Source: JANNSW01 sp031431235
GTDB taxonomy: Bacteria; Pseudomonadota; Alphaproteobacteria; Rhizobiales; Hyphomicrobiaceae
Assembly (NCBI GenBank): GCA_031431235.1
Contig: JANPDA010000253.1
Coordinates: 1 to 8,321 of the forward strand
Reading direction: 5' to 3'
Length of the DNA stretch: 8,321 nt
The notes below the pieces were generated by a model. It saw only the letters and a program-made list of their open reading frames with translations, did not search any database and was not told the DNA's origin. Below are positions 1 through 5,508 of this stretch, one piece after another. The position numbers were made by a program, and so were the translations under genes. The stretch's first letter is position 1; every line of letters starts with the position of its first letter.

Positions 1-164
1 CGCTGCGACGATCGACAGGGCGTGCAAATTCCGAGCCGGGCAAGAAAACTGCTTCGTCCTCCAAGCCAGTCAAAGCGCATAGGGCCGCCGCTGCTGCCAC
101 TGCCGACCCGGTCAAACGAGGCAAGCCGAGTGCGGCCGCAAAGAAGCCTTCCGCAAAGGGCTGA
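1..164 (+). CDS. ku: Ku DNA end-binding protein, C-terminal tail only (5' end outside window)
   Basis: This open frame enters from the left edge (first full codon at position 3) and stops at TGA 162-164. The roughly 53 visible residues begin LRRSTGRA and then become a low-complexity tail rich in Lys, Ala, Ser and Pro, ending KKPSAKG. Bacterial Ku proteins, which are homodimeric rings that thread onto double-strand break ends and recruit LigD, often end in exactly this kind of basic Lys/Ala-rich extension after a helix of the form 'ALRRS'. The stop lies 5 bases before the ligD start, the typical ku-ligD operon arrangement. There is no ATG in the visible part, so it is easily missed. No Ku core domain is inside the window, so the identification rests on tail composition plus context. 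Another basic-tailed protein is possible but less likely. Confidence 0.72.
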   Translation, partial: LRRSTGRANSEPGKKTASSSKPVKAHRAAAAATADPVKRGKPSAAAKKPSAKG

Positions 165-169
165 TCGAA

Positions 170-2626
170 ATGGCTCGATCGCTCCAGATATACCGGGACA
201 AGCGCGATTTCGTCACGTCCCCGGAGCCAGACACCGTCCCACGCCGTTCGCCCAGCCGGTGGTTGTCGCCACACGAGGCGCTCCGATTTGTAGTCCAGTG
301 GCATCGAGCGCGCCGCGAGCATTTCGATCTACGACTCGAACTCGAAGGTGTAATGCTGAGCTGGGCCGTCACCCGCGGGCCGAGCGCCAATCCGAAGACT
401 AGACGATTGGCCGTGCGCACCGAAGATCATCCCATCGGCTACGCTGACTTCGAAGGTACCATTCCCGACAAATCCTATGGCGCGGGACCGGTGATGATCT
501 GGGACCGTGGCACGTGGGCCATCGTCGGCGCCGATCCAGCACAGGCCCTGGCGGATGGTCACCTCAAAATCGTACTCACCGGCGAGCGCATGCGCGGCCG
601 TTGGGCGCTCGTGCGGCTGAAGGACGCCGGCACCAAGGAGAACTGGCTGCTGGTCAAGGATCGTGATTCGTTCGCGGAACAAGACGATTCACTGGCACAG
701 CGTTTCGACGCCAGTGTGATATCCGGCCGGACGTTTGCCGACATTCTCACGGGTAAGAATGCTGCGCCACGCAAGCCCCCGGTCACACCAAAATTCGTTG
801 CACCGATGCTGTGCATAGCAGCCAGTTCGCCGCCACAAGGTGATGACTGGCAATTCGAGATGAAATACGACGGCTACCGACTGCAACTCGCCATCGGCGA
901 GGGCACTGTCGCTCTGCGCACACGTAGTGGGCTCGATTGGACTGACCGGTTCCCCGACATCGTCAATGCCGCAAAGCAACTCCGTGTGAGCAAAACCATC
1001 TTGGACGGCGAAGCCATCGTATTTGGCACGGACGGACTTGCCGATTATTCAAGGCTGGTGGCTGCCATCAAACAAGGGGGCGTCGGAGTTCAATTCGTCG
1101 CCTTCGACCTGTTGCGCCGTGAAGACCGTGATCTAACCGCGTTACCACTCAGCGATCGCAGAGCGGCACTCGAGACGATCATTGACGAGCGAAGATCCAG
1201 CGGCAGCGCCATCCGCCTCGCTCCTGCTGTCACAGACGGTGGAAGGGAACTGCTTGCTCGCGTGGCGGAGGCCGGCGGCGAAGGCATCATCGCCAAGCGT
1301 CGCTCATCCGCCTACCATTCGCGCCGCTCGTCGTCGTGGCTCAAGATAAAGGCCATCCTGCGTGAGGATGCCGTGGTGATCGGGTGGGTGCCGTCACCCG
1401 CGGGACGGCATTTCGCCTCGCTGTTGCTCGCATTCCGGTTGCGAGTTGGACTGCGCTACGTCGGGCGCGTTGGCACGGGGTTTACCGCGCGCGTCGAACG
1501 CGAAGCCTTCGCCCGGCTGTCCCCGCACGTGAGAAAGGCTCCAGCGTCGGGGATCGCTGGCTTGGAAGCGGCTCCGGCCAACACTCGATGGGTCACCCCT
1601 CAATTCACGGCCTCGATTGCGTATGGCGGTTTGACCGGCGACGGACGTCTGCGGGCCGCCCGCTTCCTCGGTTGGCGTGATGATGTCACCGCTCCGAAAG
1701 CGAGATCGATCGCGCAACCGGAGGCGCGTCAACCCGAGCCTCAAACGAGCCCGCCTGTCACCATCACTCACGCGAGCCGCATCGTGTTTCCAGATGTTGG
1801 GTTGACCAAAGCCGACGTCGCTGCATACTACAAGTCAGTCGCACCACGGATCATGCCGCATTTGGAGCATCGCCCGGTCAGTCTGTTGCGCGCACCCCAG
1901 GGCGTGGGTGGCGAGACGTTTTTCCAGCGTCATCCCATGCCGGCCATGCGACGCGGCATTCAGCTCATCCCCGCGCCTGATCAGAAGCGCGCCGAATACT
2001 TCTCGGTGACTGGCGCTGACGGCTTGGCGACTGCCGTTCAATTCGGTGCCATTGAGTTTCACGGCTGGGGCGCGCGCATGCCGGATCTCGAAACACCCGA
2101 TCGCATGGTTTTTGACCTCGATCCGGCCGATGACGTGCCCTTCAGCGCGGTTCTGACGGCAGCCCAACTGATCCGCCGGATCCTCGCGACAGCCGACTTG
2201 AAAAGCTTCCCCCTCGTCTCAGGTGGCAAAGGCATCCATGTGGTCGTGCCGCTCGACGGAAGCCAAGGCTGGTCCGAGATCGAGACGTTCACCAGCGCAC
2301 TGGCACGCACGTTGGGTCGGTCCGAACCGGAGCGCTATGTCGCATCGGCGTCGAAGGCGCGTCGCAAGGGGCGCATCTACATCGATTGGCTGCGCAACAA
2401 GCGATCGGCCACAGCGATCGTCCCCTATTCCTTGCGCGCCCGGCCGACCGCCAGCATCGCCATGCCCGTGACATGGCAGGATTTGGCGGGCTTGCGCAGT
2501 GCTGCTCAATTCACGGCCACGCAAATGGCATTGGCGCCCGTCGATCCATGGCGGGGATTTTTTGCACTTCGCCAACACGTGTCGGCCGATGTCTTGGACG
2601 TTCTGCGGCAATTCGGACGACGTTGA
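170..2626 (+). CDS. ligD: ATP-dependent DNA ligase D (phosphoesterase-ligase-polymerase)
   Basis: This 818-residue protein is the multifunctional end-joining enzyme that works with Ku: it trims 3' ends, adds nucleotides and seals nicks. Three domains are in the usual PE-Lig-Pol order. The phosphoesterase domain (about residues 35-165) keeps H45, H51, D53, R55 and H87 of the family pattern. The ligase domain (about 205-500) has the nucleotidyl-lysine motif MKYDGYR (K232), LDGE at 278-281, EGIIAKR at 371-377 and the LKIK motif V at 391-394, followed by an OB-fold region. The primase-like polymerase domain (about 530-800) has the DLD metal site (D649, D651), SGGKGIH (684-690) and IYIDW with D739. 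The N-terminus (IYRDKRDF..SPEP) matches family starts, which supports ATG 170, and a purine-rich AAAGGG lies at 155-160. Length is normal for three-domain LigD. It probably shares a transcript with ku. Some stretches are visibly less GC-rich than the downstream core genes, which is compatible with horizontal acquisition. Confidence 0.95.
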   Translation: MARSLQIYRDKRDFVTSPEPDTVPRRSPSRWLSPHEALRFVVQWHRARREHFDLRLELEGVMLSWAVTRGPSANPKTRRLAVRTEDHPIGYADFEGTIPDKSYGAGPVMIWDRGTWAIVGADPAQALADGHLKIVLTGERMRGRWALVRLKDAGTKENWLLVKDRDSFAEQDDSLAQRFDASVISGRTFADILTGKNAAPRKPPVTPKFVAPMLCIAASSPPQGDDWQFEMKYDGYRLQLAIGEGTVALRTRSGLDWTDRFPDIVNAAKQLRVSKTILDGEAIVFGTDGLADYSRLVAAIKQGGVGVQFVAFDLLRREDRDLTALPLSDRRAALETIIDERRSSGSAIRLAPAVTDGGRELLARVAEAGGEGIIAKRRSSAYHSRRSSSWLKIKAILREDAVVIGWVPSPAGRHFASLLLAFRLRVGLRYVGRVGTGFTARVEREAFARLSPHVRKAPASGIAGLEAAPANTRWVTPQFTASIAYGGLTGDGRLRAARFLGWRDDVTAPKARSIAQPEARQPEPQTSPPVTITHASRIVFPDVGLTKADVAAYYKSVAPRIMPHLEHRPVSLLRAPQGVGGETFFQRHPMPAMRRGIQLIPAPDQKRAEYFSVTGADGLATAVQFGAIEFHGWGARMPDLETPDRMVFDLDPADDVPFSAVLTAAQLIRRILATADLKSFPLVSGGKGIHVVVPLDGSQGWSEIETFTSALARTLGRSEPERYVASASKARRKGRIYIDWLRNKRSATAIVPYSLRARPTASIAMPVTWQDLAGLRSAAQFTATQMALAPVDPWRGFFALRQHVSADVLDVLRQFGRR

Positions 2627-2630
2627 ACCG

Positions 2631-2828
2631 CAACTCGAGGCGTGGTCGCGTGACGTGGCTGATGTGCGCATTCACGGCACCACGGCTGAGCCGCCGATCG
2701 AACGGTTCCAGGCTCAGGAAGGCAAGGCGCTGAAGAGCATCGACGGCATCGGGCCATTCCATGCGGAGCACGAGCTGGTGCGCGTCGCGGCGACCAGTTC
2801 TTCATGTTGCCGCCGGACCAGTTCCTGA
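2631..2828 (+). pseudogene. IS21-type transposase (IstA) C-terminal remnant
   Basis: Immediately after the ligD stop, one forward frame reads LEAWSRDVADVRIHGTT, then EPPIERFQAQE, KALKSIDG and FHAEHELVR. This resembles the region after the catalytic core in IS21-family IstA transposases, which commonly shows 'W...VAN.R.HGTTGE.P.ERF..E...L.P' followed by 'ELVR'. The resemblance runs from about 2634 to 2785. After that the frame degrades into Ser/Cys/Arg-rich residues and stops at 2826-2828, consistent with a frameshift or deletion. There is no DDE catalytic core, no start codon belonging to the fragment, and no istB helper gene, so it cannot be functional. The family assignment is from memory of conserved wording, not from an alignment; another rve-type transposase is possible. 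Confidence 0.6.
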
Positions 2829-3001
2829 TGTCGCTTGACAGCGAACAGACGTACGCACTGAACATGTTAGAAAAGCCAATTTCTGCCTCCGGACCCAATA
2901 CGAGCCAAAACACAAGACCTGGATCGGGGCGCACAGCCGCGAACCGCTGCGGCTGAATTCAGCATGGTCCTCGGGTTTGACGCCTATCGGCTATGCAATC
3001 C
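2829..3001. other. Unassigned spacer between two transposase relics
   Basis: I found no recognisable gene here on either strand. Short open frames exist, including a forward one reading DQFFMLPPDQFLM that starts inside the IstA relic, but I could not match them to a family. The stretch holds an inverted repeat with 7-base arms (2934-2940 and 2949-2955) and an overlapping 12-base perfect palindrome (2952-2963). It is likely decayed mobile-element sequence, because relics lie on both sides, but that is an inference. Confidence 0.5.
2934..2963. repeat. Overlapping inverted repeat and palindrome
   Basis: CAGCCGC at 2934-2940 pairs with GCGGCTG at 2949-2955 across an 8-base loop. The right arm overlaps the perfect palindrome GCTGAATTCAGC at 2952-2963. 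No T-run follows on either side, so it does not look like an intrinsic terminator. It could be part of an insertion-sequence end or simply chance in GC-rich DNA. Confidence 0.4.
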
Positions 3002-3145
3002 TCACCAGCGGCTCGGCCGGGTGCAGTAGAGTGTCGCGCCATGAACCGTCAGGCTCGAGGGCACCGTGATCGTTGGCATCGTCTCGGAAGAGAGCTTGAA
3101 GAGGAGGTCATGGATGGTGGCGTTGTTCTGGTGGACGACCTCGCG
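3002..3145 (-). pseudogene. IS91-type transposase fragment, fused to integrase relic
   Basis: On the minus strand from 3145 to the stop at 3002-3004, a frame reads REVVHQNNATIHDLLFKLSS and then ETMPTIT. The part 'QNNATIHDLLFKLSSETM' resembles the conserved segment 'QNKAVIYDLLFKASAETL.TI' of IS91-family (Y2, HUH-type) transposases. Similarity is lost after about 3068, so only some 20-25 residues remain, without the HUH motif or the catalytic tyrosines. It joins directly to the integrase relic at higher coordinates but in a different frame. In intact IS91-like elements of this group the tyrosine recombinase gene lies upstream of the transposase, so an internal deletion between the two would give this arrangement. 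The assignment is by recalled motif only. Confidence 0.55.
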
Positions 3146-3380
3146 CCACGCAGGCCTGCACCATAGGCGATACTCAGCGCCGCCTTGGACTTGAGGCCGG
3201 GACCGGGCGCGGCCTCGAGCAGTCGGCCGACGTCCTGGGGTGAGAGCACGCGCGGCAGCGTCCTCGGATAGCGCGTGCGCACGAGCTGATGGGCGAGATC
3301 CACACGGACGAGCATGATCGTCAGGTAGCAGCGCATCGCCGGTCGCCGTGTCGGGCGAGCGGCCAAGGATCCTTGCTTTC
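3146..3380 (-). pseudogene. Tyrosine recombinase (IS91-associated integrase) remnant, frameshifted and deleted
   Basis: Read on the minus strand, positions 3367-3326 give LGRSPDTATGDALL. After a frame change, 3315-3146 give VRVDLAHQLVRTRYP, LPRVLSPQDVGRLLEAAPGP and KSKAALSIAYGAGLR. These match the order of well-known segments in the phage-integrase-type recombinases that accompany IS91-like elements ('FLGRSPDTAT', then 'LDRPDLA..L', 'LPVVLSPEEVARLLEAAPG', 'KAALS.AYGAGLRVSEVV'). The two blocks lie in different frames and the core-binding helices between them are shortened, indicating a deletion. A second frame change follows GAGLR, where the minus strand would continue as REVV. The catalytic R of the GLR context is present, but the H-x-x-R and Tyr parts are gone. 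The gene is dead and shows that a mobile element once occupied this site. Confidence 0.72.
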
Positions 3381-3385
3381 GATGA

Positions 3386-3414
3386 TTGTAGCTCAATCCA
3401 AGCACGATTAGAAT
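3386..3414 (+). promoter_or_regulatory. Candidate sigma70-type promoter for pdxJ operon
   Basis: TTGTAG at 3386-3391 and TAGAAT at 3409-3414 are separated by exactly 17 bases and resemble -35 and -10 elements. The segment is locally AT-rich compared with the flanking DNA. The expected transcription start, about seven bases after the -10 box, would fall at or next to the pdxJ ATG at 3421. Alphaproteobacterial promoters are variable, so this is a suggestion from spacing and consensus only. Confidence 0.4.
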
Positions 3415-3420
3415 GTGGTC

Positions 3421-4197
3421 ATGATCGCAACAGCCAAACCCCGCCCCCTCCGCCTCGGCGTCAACATCGACCATGTGGCGACGATCCGTAACGCTCGCGG
3501 CGGCAGCCTGCCGGATCCGGTCCGCGCCGCGCTGCTGGCCGTCGAAGCTGGCGCCGACGGCATCACAGCCCACCTGCGCGAGGATCGCCGCCATATCCGT
3601 GACGCCGACATGGCACGGCTGAAGGCCGAGCTGTCGAAGCCGATCAACTTCGAAATGGCTGCGACCGATGAGATGGTCGCGATCGCACTGCGCACGCGCC
3701 CGCATGCCGTCTGCCTGGTGCCGGAGAAGCGCGAGGAGCGCACGACCGAGGGCGGGCTCGATGTCGCGGGCGGCCACAACCAGCTGCGTCCCGTTGTGCA
3801 ACGCCTCGCGGACGCCGGCATCCGCCTCTCCATGTTCATCGCCGCCGATCCGCGCCAGATCGAGGCCTGCGCCCGGATCGGCGCGCCTGTGGTCGAGTTG
3901 CACACCGGGGCCTGGTGCGACGCGCTCGCCCAAGATCAACGCACCGAGGCCGAGCACGAGTTGCAGCGCCTGATCGAGGGTGCCCGGATCGCCGCCGCCG
4001 CCGGCCTCGAGCCGCACGCTGGCCACGGCCTCGATTTTCTGAGCGCCGAGCGTATCGCCGCGGTGCCCGAGCTCGCCGAGCTCAACATCGGTCATTTCCT
4101 GATCGGGGAAGCGGTTTTCATCGGCCTCGCGGAAGCCATCACGCGGATGCGCGCCGCCATGGATCGCGGCCGGGCACGGGCCCCGCTCACAGCATGA
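3421..4197 (+). CDS. pdxJ: Pyridoxine 5'-phosphate synthase
   Basis: PdxJ condenses 1-deoxy-D-xylulose 5-phosphate with 3-amino-2-oxopropyl phosphate to make pyridoxine 5'-phosphate, the ring-closing step of the DXP-dependent vitamin B6 pathway. The 258-residue product is normal in length and keeps the family signatures: LGVNIDHVATIRNARGG near the N-terminus, HLREDRRHI at about 51-59 with the active-site histidine, NFEMA (76-80), LVPEKREERTTEGGLDV, MFIAAD, VELHTGAWCDA, GHGLDF with H202, and GHFLIGEAVFIGL near the C-terminus. These residues line a TIM-barrel active site. GTG at 3415 in the same frame would add two residues; I prefer ATG 3421, and neither has a clear Shine-Dalgarno sequence. 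Its stop overlaps the acpS start (ATGA), so the two are translationally coupled. The gene begins directly after the IS91-type relic. Confidence 0.95.
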   Translation: MIATAKPRPLRLGVNIDHVATIRNARGGSLPDPVRAALLAVEAGADGITAHLREDRRHIRDADMARLKAELSKPINFEMAATDEMVAIALRTRPHAVCLVPEKREERTTEGGLDVAGGHNQLRPVVQRLADAGIRLSMFIAADPRQIEACARIGAPVVELHTGAWCDALAQDQRTEAEHELQRLIEGARIAAAAGLEPHAGHGLDFLSAERIAAVPELAELNIGHFLIGEAVFIGLAEAITRMRAAMDRGRARAPLTA

Positions 4198-4607
4198 TCC
4201 TGGGCATCGGCAACGACCTGATCGACATTCGCCGCATCGAGAAGGCGATCGAGCGCCACGGCGAGCGCTTTCTCGACCGTATTTTCACCGAGATCGAGCG
4301 GCAGAAGTCGGATCGCCGGGTCCAGCGGACAGCATCCTATGCCAAGCGCTTCGCAGCTAAGGAAGCGTGCTCGAAGGCGCTCGGCACTGGCCTCAGCAGG
4401 GGCGTATTCTGGCGCGATATGGGCGTCGTCAATCTGCCCTCGGGCCGGCCGACCCTGCAACTGACGGGGGGCGCGGCACGCCAGCTCGCCACCTTGACGC
4501 CTGAAGGGTATGAAGCACGGATCGACTTGACCATCACCGACGAATTCCCGCTTGCCCAGGCGATCGTGATCATCTCCGCGGTTCGTCTGAAGGATGGCGG
4601 GCGATAG
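4194..4607 (+). CDS. acpS: Holo-[acyl-carrier-protein] synthase
   Basis: AcpS moves the 4'-phosphopantetheine arm from coenzyme A onto a serine of acyl carrier protein, making it active for fatty-acid synthesis in the cytosol. The 137-residue protein begins MILGIGNDLIDIRRIE, with the Mg2+-binding aspartate D8. It carries the second signature YAKRFAAKEACSKALGTG (49-66), in which E57 is the conserved metal and CoA ligand, and GRPTLQL further on. The C-terminal beta strand region (RIDLTITDEFPLAQAIVI) matches the usual 'S.S.sHe...A.A' area but with 'DLTITDEFPLA' instead of the common Ser/His wording. Length is normal for trimeric group I enzymes. ATG 4194 sits inside the pdxJ stop (ATGA), the classic coupled junction in this operon. 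Confidence 0.95.
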   Translation: MILGIGNDLIDIRRIEKAIERHGERFLDRIFTEIERQKSDRRVQRTASYAKRFAAKEACSKALGTGLSRGVFWRDMGVVNLPSGRPTLQLTGGAARQLATLTPEGYEARIDLTITDEFPLAQAIVIISAVRLKDGGR

Positions 4608-4617
4608 GGCAAGCGAC

Positions 4618-4631
4618 CCGCCAGCTGGCGG
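4618..4631. repeat. 14-base perfect palindrome in acpS-lepB gap
   Basis: CCGCCAGCTGGCGG reads identically on both strands and lies 10 bases after the acpS stop. It can fold only with a short AGCT loop and is not followed by a T-run, so it is not a standard terminator. It may be a protein-binding dyad or a weak mRNA hairpin, or it may be chance in GC-rich DNA. Confidence 0.4.
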
Positions 4632-4650
4632 CCACGAGCGTCCCGTCGCA

Positions 4651-4680
4651 TTGCCAATCACGCATTGCGGGGTCTATAGG
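4651..4680 (+). promoter_or_regulatory. Candidate internal promoter upstream of lepB
   Basis: TTGCCA at 4651-4656 could serve as a -35 element. The -10 could be TCTATA (4673-4678, 16-base spacer) or TATAGG (4675-4680, 18-base spacer). The 135-base acpS-lepB gap is the only long one in the operon, which leaves room for a second promoter driving lepB-rnc-era. The support is consensus resemblance only. Confidence 0.35.
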
Positions 4681-4731
4681 GCCTCATCCACGCGGGCCAA
4701 ACAGGTCGCTTCCAGCAATTGTGGGAGCCAT

Positions 4732-4736
4732 AGGAG
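4732..4736 (+). promoter_or_regulatory. Ribosome binding site of lepB
   Basis: AGGAG lies six bases before ATG 4743 and fixes this start. It is the clearest Shine-Dalgarno sequence in the operon. Confidence 0.75.
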
Positions 4737-4742
4737 CCACCC

Positions 4743-5501
4743 ATGTCTGCCGAAATCGATACTGACAAGCCGCGCCGGAGCGAGCTCTGGGATATCGTGA
4801 AGGTCGTCATTCACGCCCTCATCCTGGCGGCGGTGGTGCGGGTATTCCTGTTCCAGCCTTTCAACATTCCCTCGGGCTCGATGATGGGCACGCTGCTGGT
4901 GGGCGACTATCTGTTCGTCTCCAAGTACAGCTACGGCTACAGCCGCTTCTCATTCCCGTTCGGAGTGGTCGACTTCTCCGGCCGCGCCTGGGCGGGTGAG
5001 CCCGAGCGCGGTGACGTCGCCGTGTTCCGCCTGCCGCGCGAGACCTCGACCGACTACATCAAGCGGGTGATCGGGCTGCCCGGCGACGAGATCCAGATGC
5101 AGGGCGGCGTCCTCTACATCAACGGCAAAGCCATCCCCAAGCACAAGATCGAGGACTATGTCGGCACCGACGGCTACGGCCACGAGGCCCGCATCCCCCG
5201 CTTCGAGGAGACGCTGCCCAACGGCGTCAAGTACCTCGTGCTCGATGCGCGCCCGGACGGCGAGCTCGACACCACCGGCATCTACAAAGTGCCCCCCGGC
5301 CACTATTTCATGATGGGCGACAACCGCGACAACTCCCAGGACAGCCGGGTCACCCACGCGGTCGGGCCGGTGCCGGTCGAGAATTTCGTCGGCCGCGCCG
5401 AGATCATCTTCTTCTCGATCGATGAGCGATCGAGCTGGTGGCGCTTCTGGGAATGGCCCTACTACATCCGCTGGTCGCGCCTCTTCGACTTGACGCGCTG
5501 A
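4743..5501 (+). CDS. lepB: Signal peptidase I
   Basis: LepB is the membrane-anchored Ser/Lys protease that removes signal peptides from exported preproteins on the periplasmic side. The 252-residue protein has a short polar N-terminus, one membrane segment at about 17-38 (VKVVIHALILAAVVRVFLF), then box B FNIPSGSMMGTLLVGDYLF with nucleophile S46. The general base K107 is in box D (DYIKRVIGLPGDEI), and box E GDNRDNSQDSR spans 191-201. The segment SKYSYGYSRFSFPF is typical of alphaproteobacterial LepB, and the end is the usual Trp-rich WWRFWEWPYYIRW. The residue after SMM is Gly49, where many family members have Pro. There is a single N-terminal membrane segment, unlike the two of E. coli LepB, as is usual for alphaproteobacteria. 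The downstream rnc begins 7 bases after the stop. Confidence 0.96.
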   Translation: MSAEIDTDKPRRSELWDIVKVVIHALILAAVVRVFLFQPFNIPSGSMMGTLLVGDYLFVSKYSYGYSRFSFPFGVVDFSGRAWAGEPERGDVAVFRLPRETSTDYIKRVIGLPGDEIQMQGGVLYINGKAIPKHKIEDYVGTDGYGHEARIPRFEETLPNGVKYLVLDARPDGELDTTGIYKVPPGHYFMMGDNRDNSQDSRVTHAVGPVPVENFVGRAEIIFFSIDERSSWWRFWEWPYYIRWSRLFDLTR

Positions 5502-5508
5502 GGGGCAG

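Noticed and set aside
22..402. 126-codon forward open frame starting at an ATG before ligD
   Set aside because: It runs out of frame through the ku tail and the LigD N-terminal domain, has no recognisable motif, and is less plausible than the ku tail frame.
2506..2934. 142-codon minus-strand open frame over the ligD end and IstA relic
   Set aside because: No family match, and it spans three unrelated segments (ligD end, transposase relic, unassigned DNA).
2934..2955. Intrinsic terminator for ligD
   Set aside because: The hairpin has 7-base arms but an 8-base loop and no T-run on either strand, and it lies over 300 bases from the ligD stop.
3049..4095. 348-codon minus-strand open frame across pdxJ
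   Set aside because: The part opposite pdxJ (above about 3400) is a shadow of that gene. Only the last part, below about 3370, is meaningful, as the integrase relic, and it is reported separately.
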